Below are positions 10,538 through 18,834 of a DNA stretch of 64,000 nt, in pieces. A program made the translations under genes and the position numbers. The notes under the pieces are model-generated. The model searched no databases. It was not told where the DNA came from and saw nothing but the letters and a program-made list of their open reading frames with translations. The number at the start of each line of letters is the position of its first letter. Position 1 is the stretch's first letter. The stretch lies in the NCBI RefSeq assembly GCF_021147775.1, contig NZ_JAGTPK010000001.1:248001-312000 (forward strand), given 5' to 3'. Source of the DNA: Pseudomonas californiensis. GTDB taxonomy: Bacteria > Pseudomonadota > Gammaproteobacteria > Pseudomonadales > Pseudomonadaceae.

Positions 10538-11680
10538 ATGGCAGTTGCCTCCGGCGCCTACAAGAAAGCCCTAGAAGGCGGTCAGCAACCCAAAGAGGTG
10601 CTGGTCAAGATCGACAGGGTCACGAAAAAGTTCGACGAGACGATTGCTGTGGATGATGTGTCCCTGCAAATCAACAAGGGCGAAATCTTTGCCCTGCTCG
10701 GCGGTTCGGGCTCCGGCAAATCAACGCTGCTGCGCATGCTGGCCGGCTTCGAGCGTCCTACCGAAGGGCGTATCTTCCTCGACGGCGTCGATATCACCGA
10801 CATGCCGCCGTACGAACGTCCGATCAACATGATGTTCCAGTCCTACGCGCTGTTCCCGCACATGACCGTGGCAGACAACATCGCCTTCGGCCTCAAGCAG
10901 GACAAACTCAGCAAATCGGAAATCGATGCGCGAGTGGCCGAGATGCTCAAGCTGGTGCAGATGACCCAGTACGCCAAGCGCAAGCCGCATCAGCTTTCTG
11001 GCGGTCAGCGTCAGCGTGTGGCCCTGGCCCGCTCGCTGGCCAAGAAGCCCAAGCTGTTGCTGCTCGATGAGCCGATGGGTGCGCTGGACAAGAAGCTGCG
11101 TTCGCAAATGCAACTGGAGCTGGTCGAGATCATCGAGCGTGTTGGCGTGACCTGCGTAATGGTGACGCACGACCAGGAAGAAGCCATGACCATGGCCGAG
11201 CGGATCGCGATCATGCACCTGGGCTGGATCGCCCAGATCGGCAGCCCGATCGATATCTACGAAACGCCAACCAGCCGACTGGTCTGCGAGTTCATCGGCA
11301 GCGTCAATCTGTTCGATGGCGAAGTGATCGAGGACATGGAAGGCCACGCGCTGATCCGCAGTCCAGAGCTTGAGCGCAATATCTACGTCGGTCACGGTGT
11401 CAGCACCTCGGTGGAAGACAAGCGCATCACCTACGCGCTGCGCCCGGAAAAGCTGCTGATTACCACTGAGCAGCCGAGCTTCGAATACAACTGGTCGCGC
11501 GGCAAGGTCCACGATATTGCCTATCTGGGCGGCCATTCGGTGTTCCACGTCGAACTGCCAGGCGGCAAGAAGGTGCAGTCGTTTGTCGCCAACGCCGAGC
11601 GCCAGGGCGCACGTCCCACCTGGGGCGATGAAGTCTATGTCTGGTGGGAAGACGACAGCGGCGTGGTACTGCGATCATGA
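10538..11680 (+). CDS. spuF: Polyamine ABC transporter ATP-binding protein
   Basis: A 380-residue PotA/PotG-type ATPase. The Walker A motif is GGSGSGKST, the ABC signature LSGGQRQRVALARS, Walker B LLLLDEPMGALD, and the H-loop VMVTHDQEEA. A C-terminal TOBE domain follows from about residue 290. ATG 10538 follows GGGAG; the earlier TTG at 10523 lies within that ribosome site. It energises import of putrescine/spermidine through SpuG and SpuH, and its stop overlaps the spuG start. Confidence 0.9.
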   Translation: MAVASGAYKKALEGGQQPKEVLVKIDRVTKKFDETIAVDDVSLQINKGEIFALLGGSGSGKSTLLRMLAGFERPTEGRIFLDGVDITDMPPYERPINMMFQSYALFPHMTVADNIAFGLKQDKLSKSEIDARVAEMLKLVQMTQYAKRKPHQLSGGQRQRVALARSLAKKPKLLLLDEPMGALDKKLRSQMQLELVEIIERVGVTCVMVTHDQEEAMTMAERIAIMHLGWIAQIGSPIDIYETPTSRLVCEFIGSVNLFDGEVIEDMEGHALIRSPELERNIYVGHGVSTSVEDKRITYALRPEKLLITTEQPSFEYNWSRGKVHDIAYLGGHSVFHVELPGGKKVQSFVANAERQGARPTWGDEVYVWWEDDSGVVLRS

Positions 11681-12597
11681 AAATCCGCAAGATCAAGCGC
11701 GCCTTCGAGCGCATCAAACCCAATGGCCGGCAGATGGTCATCGGGGTGCCGTTCATCTGGCTGTTCCTGTTCTTCGCTCTGCCGTTTCTGATCGTTCTCA
11801 AGATCAGCTTCGCCGAGGCTGACGTCGCGATCCCGCCGTACACCGAGATTTTCAGCTACGCCGAACAGAAACTGCAGTTGGTGCTTAACCTGGCCAACTA
11901 CGTCTTGCTGAGCGGCGATGATCTGTACATATCGGCGTACCTGGGTTCGCTGAAAATGGCGTTCATCAGCACTTTGCTGTGCCTGCTGATTGGCTACCCG
12001 ATGGCTTACGCCATTGCCAATGCCCGCAAGGACATTCAGACAGTGCTGTTGCTGCTGATCATGATGCCGACCTGGACGGCGATCCTGATCCGTGTGTATG
12101 CCTGGATGGGTATTCTCAGCAACAACGGTCTGCTCAACGCTTTCCTGATGTGGCTGGGGCTGATCAACGAGCCGCTGCAGATCCTCAACACCAACCTGGC
12201 GGTTTATATCGGCGTGGTTTATTCCTACCTGCCGTTCATGATCCTGCCGCTGTACGCCAACCTCGTGAAGCACGACACCAGCCTGCTGGAGGCCGCGTCT
12301 GACCTGGGCTCCAGCACCTTCAACAGCTTCTGGAAAATCACCGTGCCGCTGTCCAAGAACGGTGTGATTGCAGGCTGCATGCTGGTCTTCATCCCCGTAG
12401 TGGGCGAGTTCGTCATCCCTGAACTGCTGGGTGGCCCGGAAACCCTGATGATCGGCCGTGTGCTGTGGCAGGAATTTTTCAACAACCGTGACTGGCCCGT
12501 GGCTTCGGCGCTGGCGGTCATCATGCTGCTGGTGCTCATCGTGCCCATCATTCTGTTCAACCGCAGCCAGGCCAAAGAGCTGGAGGGCAAAGCATGA
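11677..12597 (+). CDS. spuG: Polyamine ABC transporter permease
   Basis: A 306-residue PotB/PotH-type inner-membrane permease. About six hydrophobic segments are seen, the first being VPFIWLFLFFALPFLIVL. The EAA-loop, which docks on the ATPase, is EAASDLGSSTFNSFWKITVPL. ATG 11677 overlaps the spuF stop (ATGA), and its own end overlaps spuH in the same way, so the three transporter subunits are translated as a coupled unit. Confidence 0.9.
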   Translation: MKIRKIKRAFERIKPNGRQMVIGVPFIWLFLFFALPFLIVLKISFAEADVAIPPYTEIFSYAEQKLQLVLNLANYVLLSGDDLYISAYLGSLKMAFISTLLCLLIGYPMAYAIANARKDIQTVLLLLIMMPTWTAILIRVYAWMGILSNNGLLNAFLMWLGLINEPLQILNTNLAVYIGVVYSYLPFMILPLYANLVKHDTSLLEAASDLGSSTFNSFWKITVPLSKNGVIAGCMLVFIPVVGEFVIPELLGGPETLMIGRVLWQEFFNNRDWPVASALAVIMLLVLIVPIILFNRSQAKELEGKA

Positions 12598-13475
12598 ACC
12601 GCTTTCGATTCTCCAACCTGATGCTGGTCATCGGTCTGCTGTTCATCTACGCGCCGATGGTGATTCTGGTCATCTACTCGTTCAACGCCTCGCAGCTGGT
12701 CACAGTCTGGGGCGGCTGGTCGGTGAAGTGGTACGTCGGCCTGCTGGACAACACCCAACTGATGGGCTCGGTCATGCGCTCGCTGGAAATCGCCTGCTAC
12801 ACGGCGGTTGCAGCGGTCGCGCTGGGCACCATGGCGGCGTTTGTGCTGACCCGCATTCCGCGCTTCAAGGGCCGCACCTTCTTTGGCGGGCTGGTTACGG
12901 CACCGTTGGTGATGCCGGAAGTGATCACCGGTCTGTCGCTGTTGCTGCTGTTCGTGGCCATGGCGCAATTGATCGGTTGGCCACAGGAGCGCGGTATCGT
13001 GACCATCTGGATCGCGCACACCACGTTCTGTGCCGCCTACGTGGCAGTTGTGGTGTCGGCGCGTCTGCGTGAGCTGGACCTGTCGATTGAAGAGGCTGCG
13101 ATGGATCTGGGTGCGCGTCCCTGGAAGGTGTTCTTTCTGATCACCATTCCGATGATTGCGCCATCGCTCGCGGCGGGCGGCATGATGTCGTTTGCCCTGT
13201 CGCTGGACGATCTGGTGCTCGCCAGCTTCGTGTCCGGGCCCGGCTCGACCACCTTGCCGATGGAAGTGTTCTCGGCCGTGCGTCTGGGCGTGAAGCCTGA
13301 GATCAACGCGGTCGCCAGCCTGATTCTGCTGGCGGTGTCGATGGCGACCTTCCTGGTCTGGTTCTTCAGCCGTCGCGCCGAAGACCGCCGCAAGCGCGCC
13401 ATTCAGCAAGCCATCGAAGAAAGCGCAGCCGACACCTACAAGCAACCGGACCCACGCCGGGCTCCGGCTGTCTGA
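12594..13475 (+). CDS. spuH: Polyamine ABC transporter permease
   Basis: A 293-residue PotC/PotI-type permease with about six membrane spans. The EAA motif is EEAAMDLGARPWKVFFLITIPM. It starts within the spuG stop codon (ATGA). The C terminus is a charged tail (RRAEDRRKRAIQQAIEES). It pairs with SpuG to form the membrane channel of the polyamine importer and is the last gene before a strong terminator. Confidence 0.9.
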   Translation: MNRFRFSNLMLVIGLLFIYAPMVILVIYSFNASQLVTVWGGWSVKWYVGLLDNTQLMGSVMRSLEIACYTAVAAVALGTMAAFVLTRIPRFKGRTFFGGLVTAPLVMPEVITGLSLLLLFVAMAQLIGWPQERGIVTIWIAHTTFCAAYVAVVVSARLRELDLSIEEAAMDLGARPWKVFFLITIPMIAPSLAAGGMMSFALSLDDLVLASFVSGPGSTTLPMEVFSAVRLGVKPEINAVASLILLAVSMATFLVWFFSRRAEDRRKRAIQQAIEESAADTYKQPDPRRAPAV

Positions 13476-13495
13476 CGGCAAAGCAGTAACAATTG

Positions 13496-13529
13496 AAGGG
13501 CGGTACATCCACGATGTATCGCCCTTTTC
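13496..13529 (+). terminator. Intrinsic terminator of the spu operon
   Basis: A fourteen-pair stem with one G-T wobble (AAGGGCGGTACATC with GATGTATCGCCCTT) and a three-base loop, followed by TTC. It begins 20 bases after the spuH stop. The T run is short but the stem is very stable. Confidence 0.75.
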
Positions 13530-13722
13530 AGTTATGCGCGCGCCGCGCGGGTGTGGCGTTCAATGAACCTGATTTTTCGGCATCGGGTTGAAAACAAGTG
13601 ATGACCTGCTTTCTGACAAGGCGCTACTATTTGGCCAGCACTTTGGCCGGACTTTTGCTCGTCCAAATTTGAAAAGCGATGGGTGTTACCCGTCATTGTG
13701 GATTTTCAAAAGGATGTGTCAG

Positions 13723-15219
13723 ATGATCACCGCTTCCCGTTTCATCGAGCATTACCGCAAGGCCGACCGCATCATGCTCGGCCTTGTCTGGCTGCTGTTT
13801 GTGTACTCGCTCGGGCTGGCGTTCTGGTTCGATACATTTACCCAGGCGATTTTGATCGGTGGCGGCACTGCACTGGTGCTGACGGCGCTGTACCGCGTGA
13901 TCGGCGGCACCCGATTGATGCGCTGCCTGGTCGGCGTCGAACTGATGGTCATGGCTGCGCTGCACATCAATCAGGCGCACGGCCTGATCGAAATACATTT
14001 CGGCATCTTCGTGTTTCTCGCGGTGCTGACCTTCTACCGTGACTGGCTGCCGATTCTGGTGGCTGCAGCGACCATTGCGGTGCATCACGTCCTGTTTCAT
14101 GTTCTGCAGCATTCGGGCTTTCCCGTCTACGTCATGCACCATGGCAGTGGCTGGAGCATGGTCTTCATACACGCGGTTTACGTGGTGGTCGAAACCGCCA
14201 TCCTGATTTACCTGGCTGTACAGAATCAGGCCGAAGCGGTCGAAAACCAGGACATGCTCGACAAGATGCTGGCGACCACCACTCAGTTCAGCGCCGACAG
14301 CCAGGCTCATGAGGGTTCCGGCAAGCATGTGCCCCTGACCCAGCGCTTCGAACTGTTCATGGTGCAGATAACCGGGCTGGTGGACGGTGTGGTGCGCGAC
14401 ACCCAGGGCCTTGGCGAGTTGGGTCATGACCTGGCCAAAGCCAGCGGCACGCTGGAAACCGGCGCGCAGCATCAACTGAACGAGATCGCTCGCATGACGG
14501 GCGCGATGCAGCGCATGGGCGACGCCATGAACGATATCTCCGGCCACGTTACGCAGGCCGTGCAGCGCGCGGGCGATGCCAGTGAGCAGGTCGCTCATGG
14601 GCGGGAAAGCGTTGACCGGGCGCAGAGTGAAATCACCCAATTGGCTGCGCGCATCAACACCACTGATGAAACCGTGCAGGCGCTCGCCAACCAGTCCGAG
14701 CAGATCGGCAAGGTGCTGGATGTGATCGGCAGCATTGCCGAGCAGACCAATCTGCTGGCGCTCAACGCTGCCATCGAAGCCGCGAGGGCGGGTGAGCAGG
14801 GGCGTGGCTTTGCAGTCGTGGCTGACGAAGTGCGCAATCTGGCCCAGCGCACGGCGGCGTCCACCAAGGAAATCCAGACCATCATCGAAGAGCTGCAAAA
14901 AGGCAGTCGTCAGGCCGCCACCGCCATGCAGGACAGTCGTCAGGGCGTTGGCCGTTGCGTGGAAAACAGCCAGCGAGCGTCGCAATCCCTGCGTGCGGTA
15001 GGTGACGGCATCGGGCATATCACGCAGTTGAACGGCTTGATTGCCGCAACCACGGACCAGCAGTCCACTGCCAGTCGCGAGATCGCCGATCAGTTGCGCT
15101 CGGTGCAAAGCATCGCCGAGCACACGGCTGCCAACATCGGGATTCTTGCCTCCAGCAGCCAACAACTGCCGCCGCTGGCGATGCGCCTGGAAGCGCTTGG
15201 CCAGACCTTTCACAAATAG
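13723..15219 (+). CDS. Chemoreceptor with multi-span histidine-rich membrane sensor
   Basis: A 498-residue methyl-accepting chemotaxis protein. Residues 15-167 form about five or six membrane helices with little periplasmic sequence, unlike classic receptors with two spans and a periplasmic pocket. Ten histidines lie in or next to these helices (81, 86, 92, 121, 122, 126, 130, 139, 140, 150). No clear HAMP domain follows. The signalling hairpin is canonical ([20 protein letters not shown], then [18 protein letters not shown]). ATG 13723 is eight or so bases after AAAAGGAT; upstream in-frame starts lack a comparable site. The signal sensed is unknown; bound haem, metal or redox state is possible. 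Confidence 0.85.
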   Translation: MITASRFIEHYRKADRIMLGLVWLLFVYSLGLAFWFDTFTQAILIGGGTALVLTALYRVIGGTRLMRCLVGVELMVMAALHINQAHGLIEIHFGIFVFLAVLTFYRDWLPILVAAATIAVHHVLFHVLQHSGFPVYVMHHGSGWSMVFIHAVYVVVETAILIYLAVQNQAEAVENQDMLDKMLATTTQFSADSQAHEGSGKHVPLTQRFELFMVQITGLVDGVVRDTQGLGELGHDLAKASGTLETGAQHQLNEIARMTGAMQRMGDAMNDISGHVTQAVQRAGDASEQVAHGRESVDRAQSEITQLAARINTTDETVQALANQSEQIGKVLDVIGSIAEQTNLLALNAAIEAARAGEQGRGFAVVADEVRNLAQRTAASTKEIQTIIEELQKGSRQAATAMQDSRQGVGRCVENSQRASQSLRAVGDGIGHITQLNGLIAATTDQQSTASREIADQLRSVQSIAEHTAANIGILASSSQQLPPLAMRLEALGQTFHK

Positions 15220-15483
15220 ACTCAACCAAATACCAGCCCGGACGAGCGCAGCAGTTCCTGAGTGCAGGGCTGTTGCGGGGCAGCGAAGATCTCGTCTTCC
15301 ATGGCTTCAGTGAAGTCAGATCTTGCTCGAACCACGCCCCGCTCAGCGCAATATGCTCACTGGCCTGGTGGGCCCGCTGTATGTCTTTTTTATCAGCCAG
15401 CCCAGGCCGCGTCGGTCAATCCGATCGAACCCCTGGCGGCCAATCGCGTCCACTTTCTTTAGCATTCTCAAAAGGTGGGCGAC

Positions 15484-15738
15484 ATGACAGCTGATTCCCG
15501 GGTGGCGAACAACGTTCCCAAAGAAGACCCAACCAGCCCTGCACTGGGCCAGTACGACCGCGAGGCGGACCCGGTTCTGGTGATGAATTCGAACACGCCT
15601 GGCGCAGGTTCGGAGAAGGGCGACGAGGTGCATGAGCGCACCGAGCATGAAGAAGCGTACGAAGACGACGAGCCGGAAGTGTATTCCGATGATCCGGATA
15701 TCGTGGCAGATGAAGGCGGTGGCGTTTCGCCGGGGTGA
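15484..15738 (+). CDS. Small acidic hypothetical protein
   Basis: An 84-residue, very acidic, low-complexity protein with many Glu and Asp (for example DEVHERTEHEEAYEDDEPEV) and no hydrophobic core, signal peptide or membrane span. ATG 15484 follows AAAGGTGG at good spacing, which supports translation. I do not recognise a family. It is probably cytoplasmic and disordered. It stands alone between the chemoreceptor and the aldo/keto reductase. Confidence 0.6.
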   Translation: MTADSRVANNVPKEDPTSPALGQYDREADPVLVMNSNTPGAGSEKGDEVHERTEHEEAYEDDEPEVYSDDPDIVADEGGGVSPG

Positions 15739-15831
15739 AGTGAGCGTATTCAGTCGATGCAGGGCATGCGCTGGTGTCTCCAGCCTATGCCCTGACGCCG
15801 TTACAGGCTCATGGGACTGAACTGTTTACGG

Positions 15832-16845
15832 TCACGCGACTATCCGTGTTGCTCCTTCGCGCTCCCAGGGTATCGAAACCCTTGTCCGCGGAAGTGCTTC
15901 CAGTTGGCTCACAGCGTCGAGCCGCATCAGTTGCTCTTGCGATAGGTCAATGCTTATGGCACCGAGGTTGTCGGTCAGCTGTGCGACATTTCGTGGGCCT
16001 ATGATCGGGTTCGCGCCGTGCGTGCCTGCCCATGCGATGGCCACCTGACTGGCGGTGGCTCCCAGCTCATCGGCAATCGCGATGACGGTATCGAGGATTG
16101 CGGTGCGCTGGCTGGAGTTTTCCGCTTGGAACACTCGTCCACCGAAGCCTTCGGAGCGGCCTTGCTCACCGCTGCGGTATTTACCGGTAAGCATCCCGCC
16201 CCCCAACGGTGACCAGGTCACGATACCCAGGCCGAGCGCGTGGGACGCCGGAAACAGGTCGGCTTCTGCTTCACGATGAACCAGGCTGTGTTCGAATTGC
16301 GCGGCGGCGATGGGTACTGCACGTGTGAGCTCGGCAACTGTCGCGATCCTGGCAAGGCGCCAGGCTGCGAAGTTCGAGAGGCCTGCGTAGAGGATTTTCC
16401 CCGCGCGGGCCAGATCATCCAGACCCCGAACAAGCTCTTCAGCGGGGGTGACGTTATCCGGGTGATGCACCCAATAAATATCGATCCTGTCAGTTTTGAG
16501 GCGTTTGAGGCTGGCCTCGACCGACGCTACCATTGCCTTGCGACTGTTACCAGTGACCAGCCGATTGGCGTCCGGCGCCGCGCCATTGGAAAACTTGGTG
16601 GCCAGAACAAAATCTTCGCGTCGCCCATGCAGCAGATTGCCGACGATTTCTTCCGACTGACCAAATTGGTAGACATCGGCCGTGTCGATGAAATTGCCAC
16701 CTGCCTCGACGTACGTATTGAAGATTGATCCCGCCACCTCCGGTTCTGCACCGTAACCCCAGCCTGTACCGAAGTTGCCGGTGCCCAGAGCCAGTTGCGA
16801 CACACGCAACCCGGTGTCGCCGAAAGTCGTGTACTTCATGGTCAT
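15832..16845 (-). CDS. Aldo/keto reductase
   Basis: A 337-residue AKR-fold oxidoreductase that should reduce aldehydes or ketones with NADPH. The N terminus TTFGDTGLRVSQLALGTGNFG is typical; the catalytic set includes DTADVYQFGQSEEIVG (Asp, Tyr), the lysine in LATKFSNG, and the histidine in YWVHHPDNVTP. The C-terminal cofactor region includes PIIGPRNVAQL. The ATG at 16845 has GGAG ten bases upstream; a longer in-frame extension exists but lacks a ribosome site. It is divergent from the quinone oxidoreductase gene, with a palindrome between them. Substrate unknown. Confidence 0.85.
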   Translation of the reverse strand: MTMKYTTFGDTGLRVSQLALGTGNFGTGWGYGAEPEVAGSIFNTYVEAGGNFIDTADVYQFGQSEEIVGNLLHGRREDFVLATKFSNGAAPDANRLVTGNSRKAMVASVEASLKRLKTDRIDIYWVHHPDNVTPAEELVRGLDDLARAGKILYAGLSNFAAWRLARIATVAELTRAVPIAAAQFEHSLVHREAEADLFPASHALGLGIVTWSPLGGGMLTGKYRSGEQGRSEGFGGRVFQAENSSQRTAILDTVIAIADELGATASQVAIAWAGTHGANPIIGPRNVAQLTDNLGAISIDLSQEQLMRLDAVSQLEALPRTRVSIPWEREGATRIVA

Positions 16846-16965
16846 GCTGTAGACACTCCGTAGATAGAAAGGCTGCGCGGTCAAGGCGCTGTGGGCCTTC
16901 TGGCGCATCGGGCGAGACCCATGCCTGAAACGCGAGGTGAGGTCACGATTGGCGATGAGTCTTAC

Positions 16966-16987
16966 ATTGATGTTGATCAACATCAAT
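16966..16987. promoter_or_regulatory. Perfect 22-bp palindrome between divergent oxidoreductase genes
   Basis: The half-site ATTGATGTTGA is followed without spacer by its exact reverse complement. It sits about 121 bases before the aldo/keto reductase start and 90 bases before the alcohol-dehydrogenase-like start, the position expected of a shared operator. No regulator gene lies next to it. Confidence 0.7.
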
Positions 16988-17076
16988 AAGCTTGACGATT
17001 AAGAGTTCGATCATCATCATTGTGGCCGTGCTCAATGACAGCCCGCAGCCCGCAGCTCACAATGGTGAAACGACAG

Positions 17077-18078
17077 ATGAAAGCCCTGACCTTCAAGCGC
17101 TACGGCAAGACGCCCGGAATCGAGTTCTCTGAAATACCTCAACCCCCAATCGGGCCAGACGACTTGCTGGTTGAAGTGTATGCAGCGGGTCTGAACCCAG
17201 TGGACAACATGATCGTTGCCGGAACATTCAAAGCGGTGCTGCGCTTCACATTGCCTGCCACGTTGGGCAGTGATGTGGCAGGAATTGTCGTCAAGACAGG
17301 CCGCGCAGTGACACGATTCAAGGTGGGTGACGAAATCTTCGCCAGCGTATTCGACCACGGTACAGGCACCCTTGCGGAGTATGCGGTGGTGCCGCAGAGC
17401 GCTGCAGCGTTCAAGCCCGCCAGCCTCAGCTTCGTGCAGGCGGCGTCTATCCCGATGGTCGGCCTGACCTCATGGCAGGCCCTCAAAGAGCGTATGAACC
17501 TCTCGGCTGGCCAGAAAATCTTCATTCCCGCAGGGTCGGGTGGCATTGGCAGCTTTGCCATTCAACTGGCCAGGCACATGGGCGCAAAAGTAGCGACCAC
17601 CACCAGCACATCCAACGTGGAGTGGGTGCGCAACCTCGGTGCGGAAAACGTCATTGACTACACGCAGGCAAAGTTCCAGAACGTACTGAGCGGCTACGAC
17701 GCCGTACTTGGCACTGTGCGTGGCGACTCCATTGAGGAGTCGCTGCAGATCCTCAAGCCGGGCGGCAAGATCGTCTCGCTGGTGGGCCCGCTTGACGAAA
17801 ACTTCGGCAAAGACCGAAAGCTGAATGTCATTCTGCAATTCATCTTCAGGCTCATGAGTCGCAAGATCAAAGGCCTGGGTAAAAAGCGCGGCGTCAGCTA
17901 CGCCTTCCATTTCTTGCGTCCCGACGGCAGCCAGCTCACCCAGATCAGCGAACTGCTCGAGGCCGGGCATGTAACGCCCGTGATTGACAGGGTATTCCCC
18001 TTCGAGCAGGCGCAAGCGGCGCTGTCGTATTTGTCGCAGGGCAGGGCCAAAGGGAAGGTGGTTGTCAGGGTCAGGTAG
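17077..18078 (+). CDS. NADP-dependent zinc-free alcohol dehydrogenase / quinone oxidoreductase
   Basis: A 333-residue MDR-superfamily protein. The GroES-like N-terminal half carries EVYAAGLNPVDNMIVAG; the Rossmann half carries the nucleotide loop IPAGSGGIGSFAIQLARHMGA. The cysteine/histidine set for catalytic zinc is absent, so it belongs with quinone oxidoreductases and enoyl reductases. ATG 17077 gives the normal family N terminus (MKALTFKRYGK); ATG 17062 is an alternative, and neither has a strong ribosome site. It is likely controlled together with the divergent aldo/keto reductase through the shared palindrome, perhaps in aldehyde or quinone detoxification. Confidence 0.82.
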   Translation: MKALTFKRYGKTPGIEFSEIPQPPIGPDDLLVEVYAAGLNPVDNMIVAGTFKAVLRFTLPATLGSDVAGIVVKTGRAVTRFKVGDEIFASVFDHGTGTLAEYAVVPQSAAAFKPASLSFVQAASIPMVGLTSWQALKERMNLSAGQKIFIPAGSGGIGSFAIQLARHMGAKVATTTSTSNVEWVRNLGAENVIDYTQAKFQNVLSGYDAVLGTVRGDSIEESLQILKPGGKIVSLVGPLDENFGKDRKLNVILQFIFRLMSRKIKGLGKKRGVSYAFHFLRPDGSQLTQISELLEAGHVTPVIDRVFPFEQAQAALSYLSQGRAKGKVVVRVR

Positions 18079-18834
18079 AGTGTCCAGACGGCTGAATGGA
18101 GGGTGCGCCTGCGCCCTTTCTACGTTAGGGCAAGCCTGTGCCTTTACAGCGAAACACGCCGCTGGGGGAAGTTTTTAGCAGCATGAGAGGGAATGTGTAC
18201 GTCGTCATGTTACCAAGCTCCTCAAACTGGCGAATGTATCCATCCAAAAGAGTGTTCGACTCAAACAGTTAACCGCAATTGACCACTTGTTGATGTTGCC
18301 GTCTCGACTTGGCGTTAAAAGCGGCCTCACCGAATTATCGGCGTCTGCCTGCAACTTGGCGGATCCACTATCAAGCGAGTTCGTCGATTTTTTATGACAA
18401 TAAGTAGATTATAAATGTCTCGAAAATTGGATCCTCTTTGCGCAGGGTTTATTTCCGCAACTGTATAAAGAACCATCCAGAAAGAGCGGCACGGCGTCCT
18501 GCGTTTGGGCTGTGACGCCCGAAAATCAAGGCTGAATCGGGTAAGCCTGCAAAATTGCCCTCCGCTGCAGGGTTCAAGCAATTTCAAATAAGTAAGTGAA
18601 TGAAACCGATTCCAGTAGGCTAATGACTCCATGCATTTGACTGACTTGATGCCAATCATCTTTCTTTGAATAGGACCCACTTTAAAGCTTGCCGGTTTGC
18701 GGCCGAAACAGCATCAGGGAATCGCTGGCTAAGGTAGGCCCGTACTGATCATCTTTGGCTTTTGTAGACGTCGACTTATAGAACGTTCGCCTGAGGTAGC
18801 TCTAACTAAACGTCTGTAAGTCATGAGGTCTGCA
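18079..18834. other. 756-bp intergenic region upstream of the NIT chemoreceptor
   Basis: The stretch is more A+T-rich than its neighbours and holds no open frame with recognisable family features; a 117-codon minus-strand frame at 18327-18680 looks accidental. The only feature I can support is the sigma-28-type promoter near its right end. It may be a remnant of lost genes. Confidence 0.5.
18683..18709 (+). promoter_or_regulatory. Sigma-28 (FliA) type promoter
   Basis: TAAA, exactly 15 bases, then GCCGAAAC. The FliA consensus is TAAA-N15-GCCGATAA, so six of eight -10 positions match and the spacing is exact. It is about 125 bases upstream of a chemoreceptor gene, the class of gene FliA normally drives. 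Confidence 0.65.

Noticed and set aside
18327..18680. 117-codon minus-strand frame in the gap before the NIT chemoreceptor
   Set aside because: No ribosome site, no family resemblance and a composition like random A+T-rich sequence.
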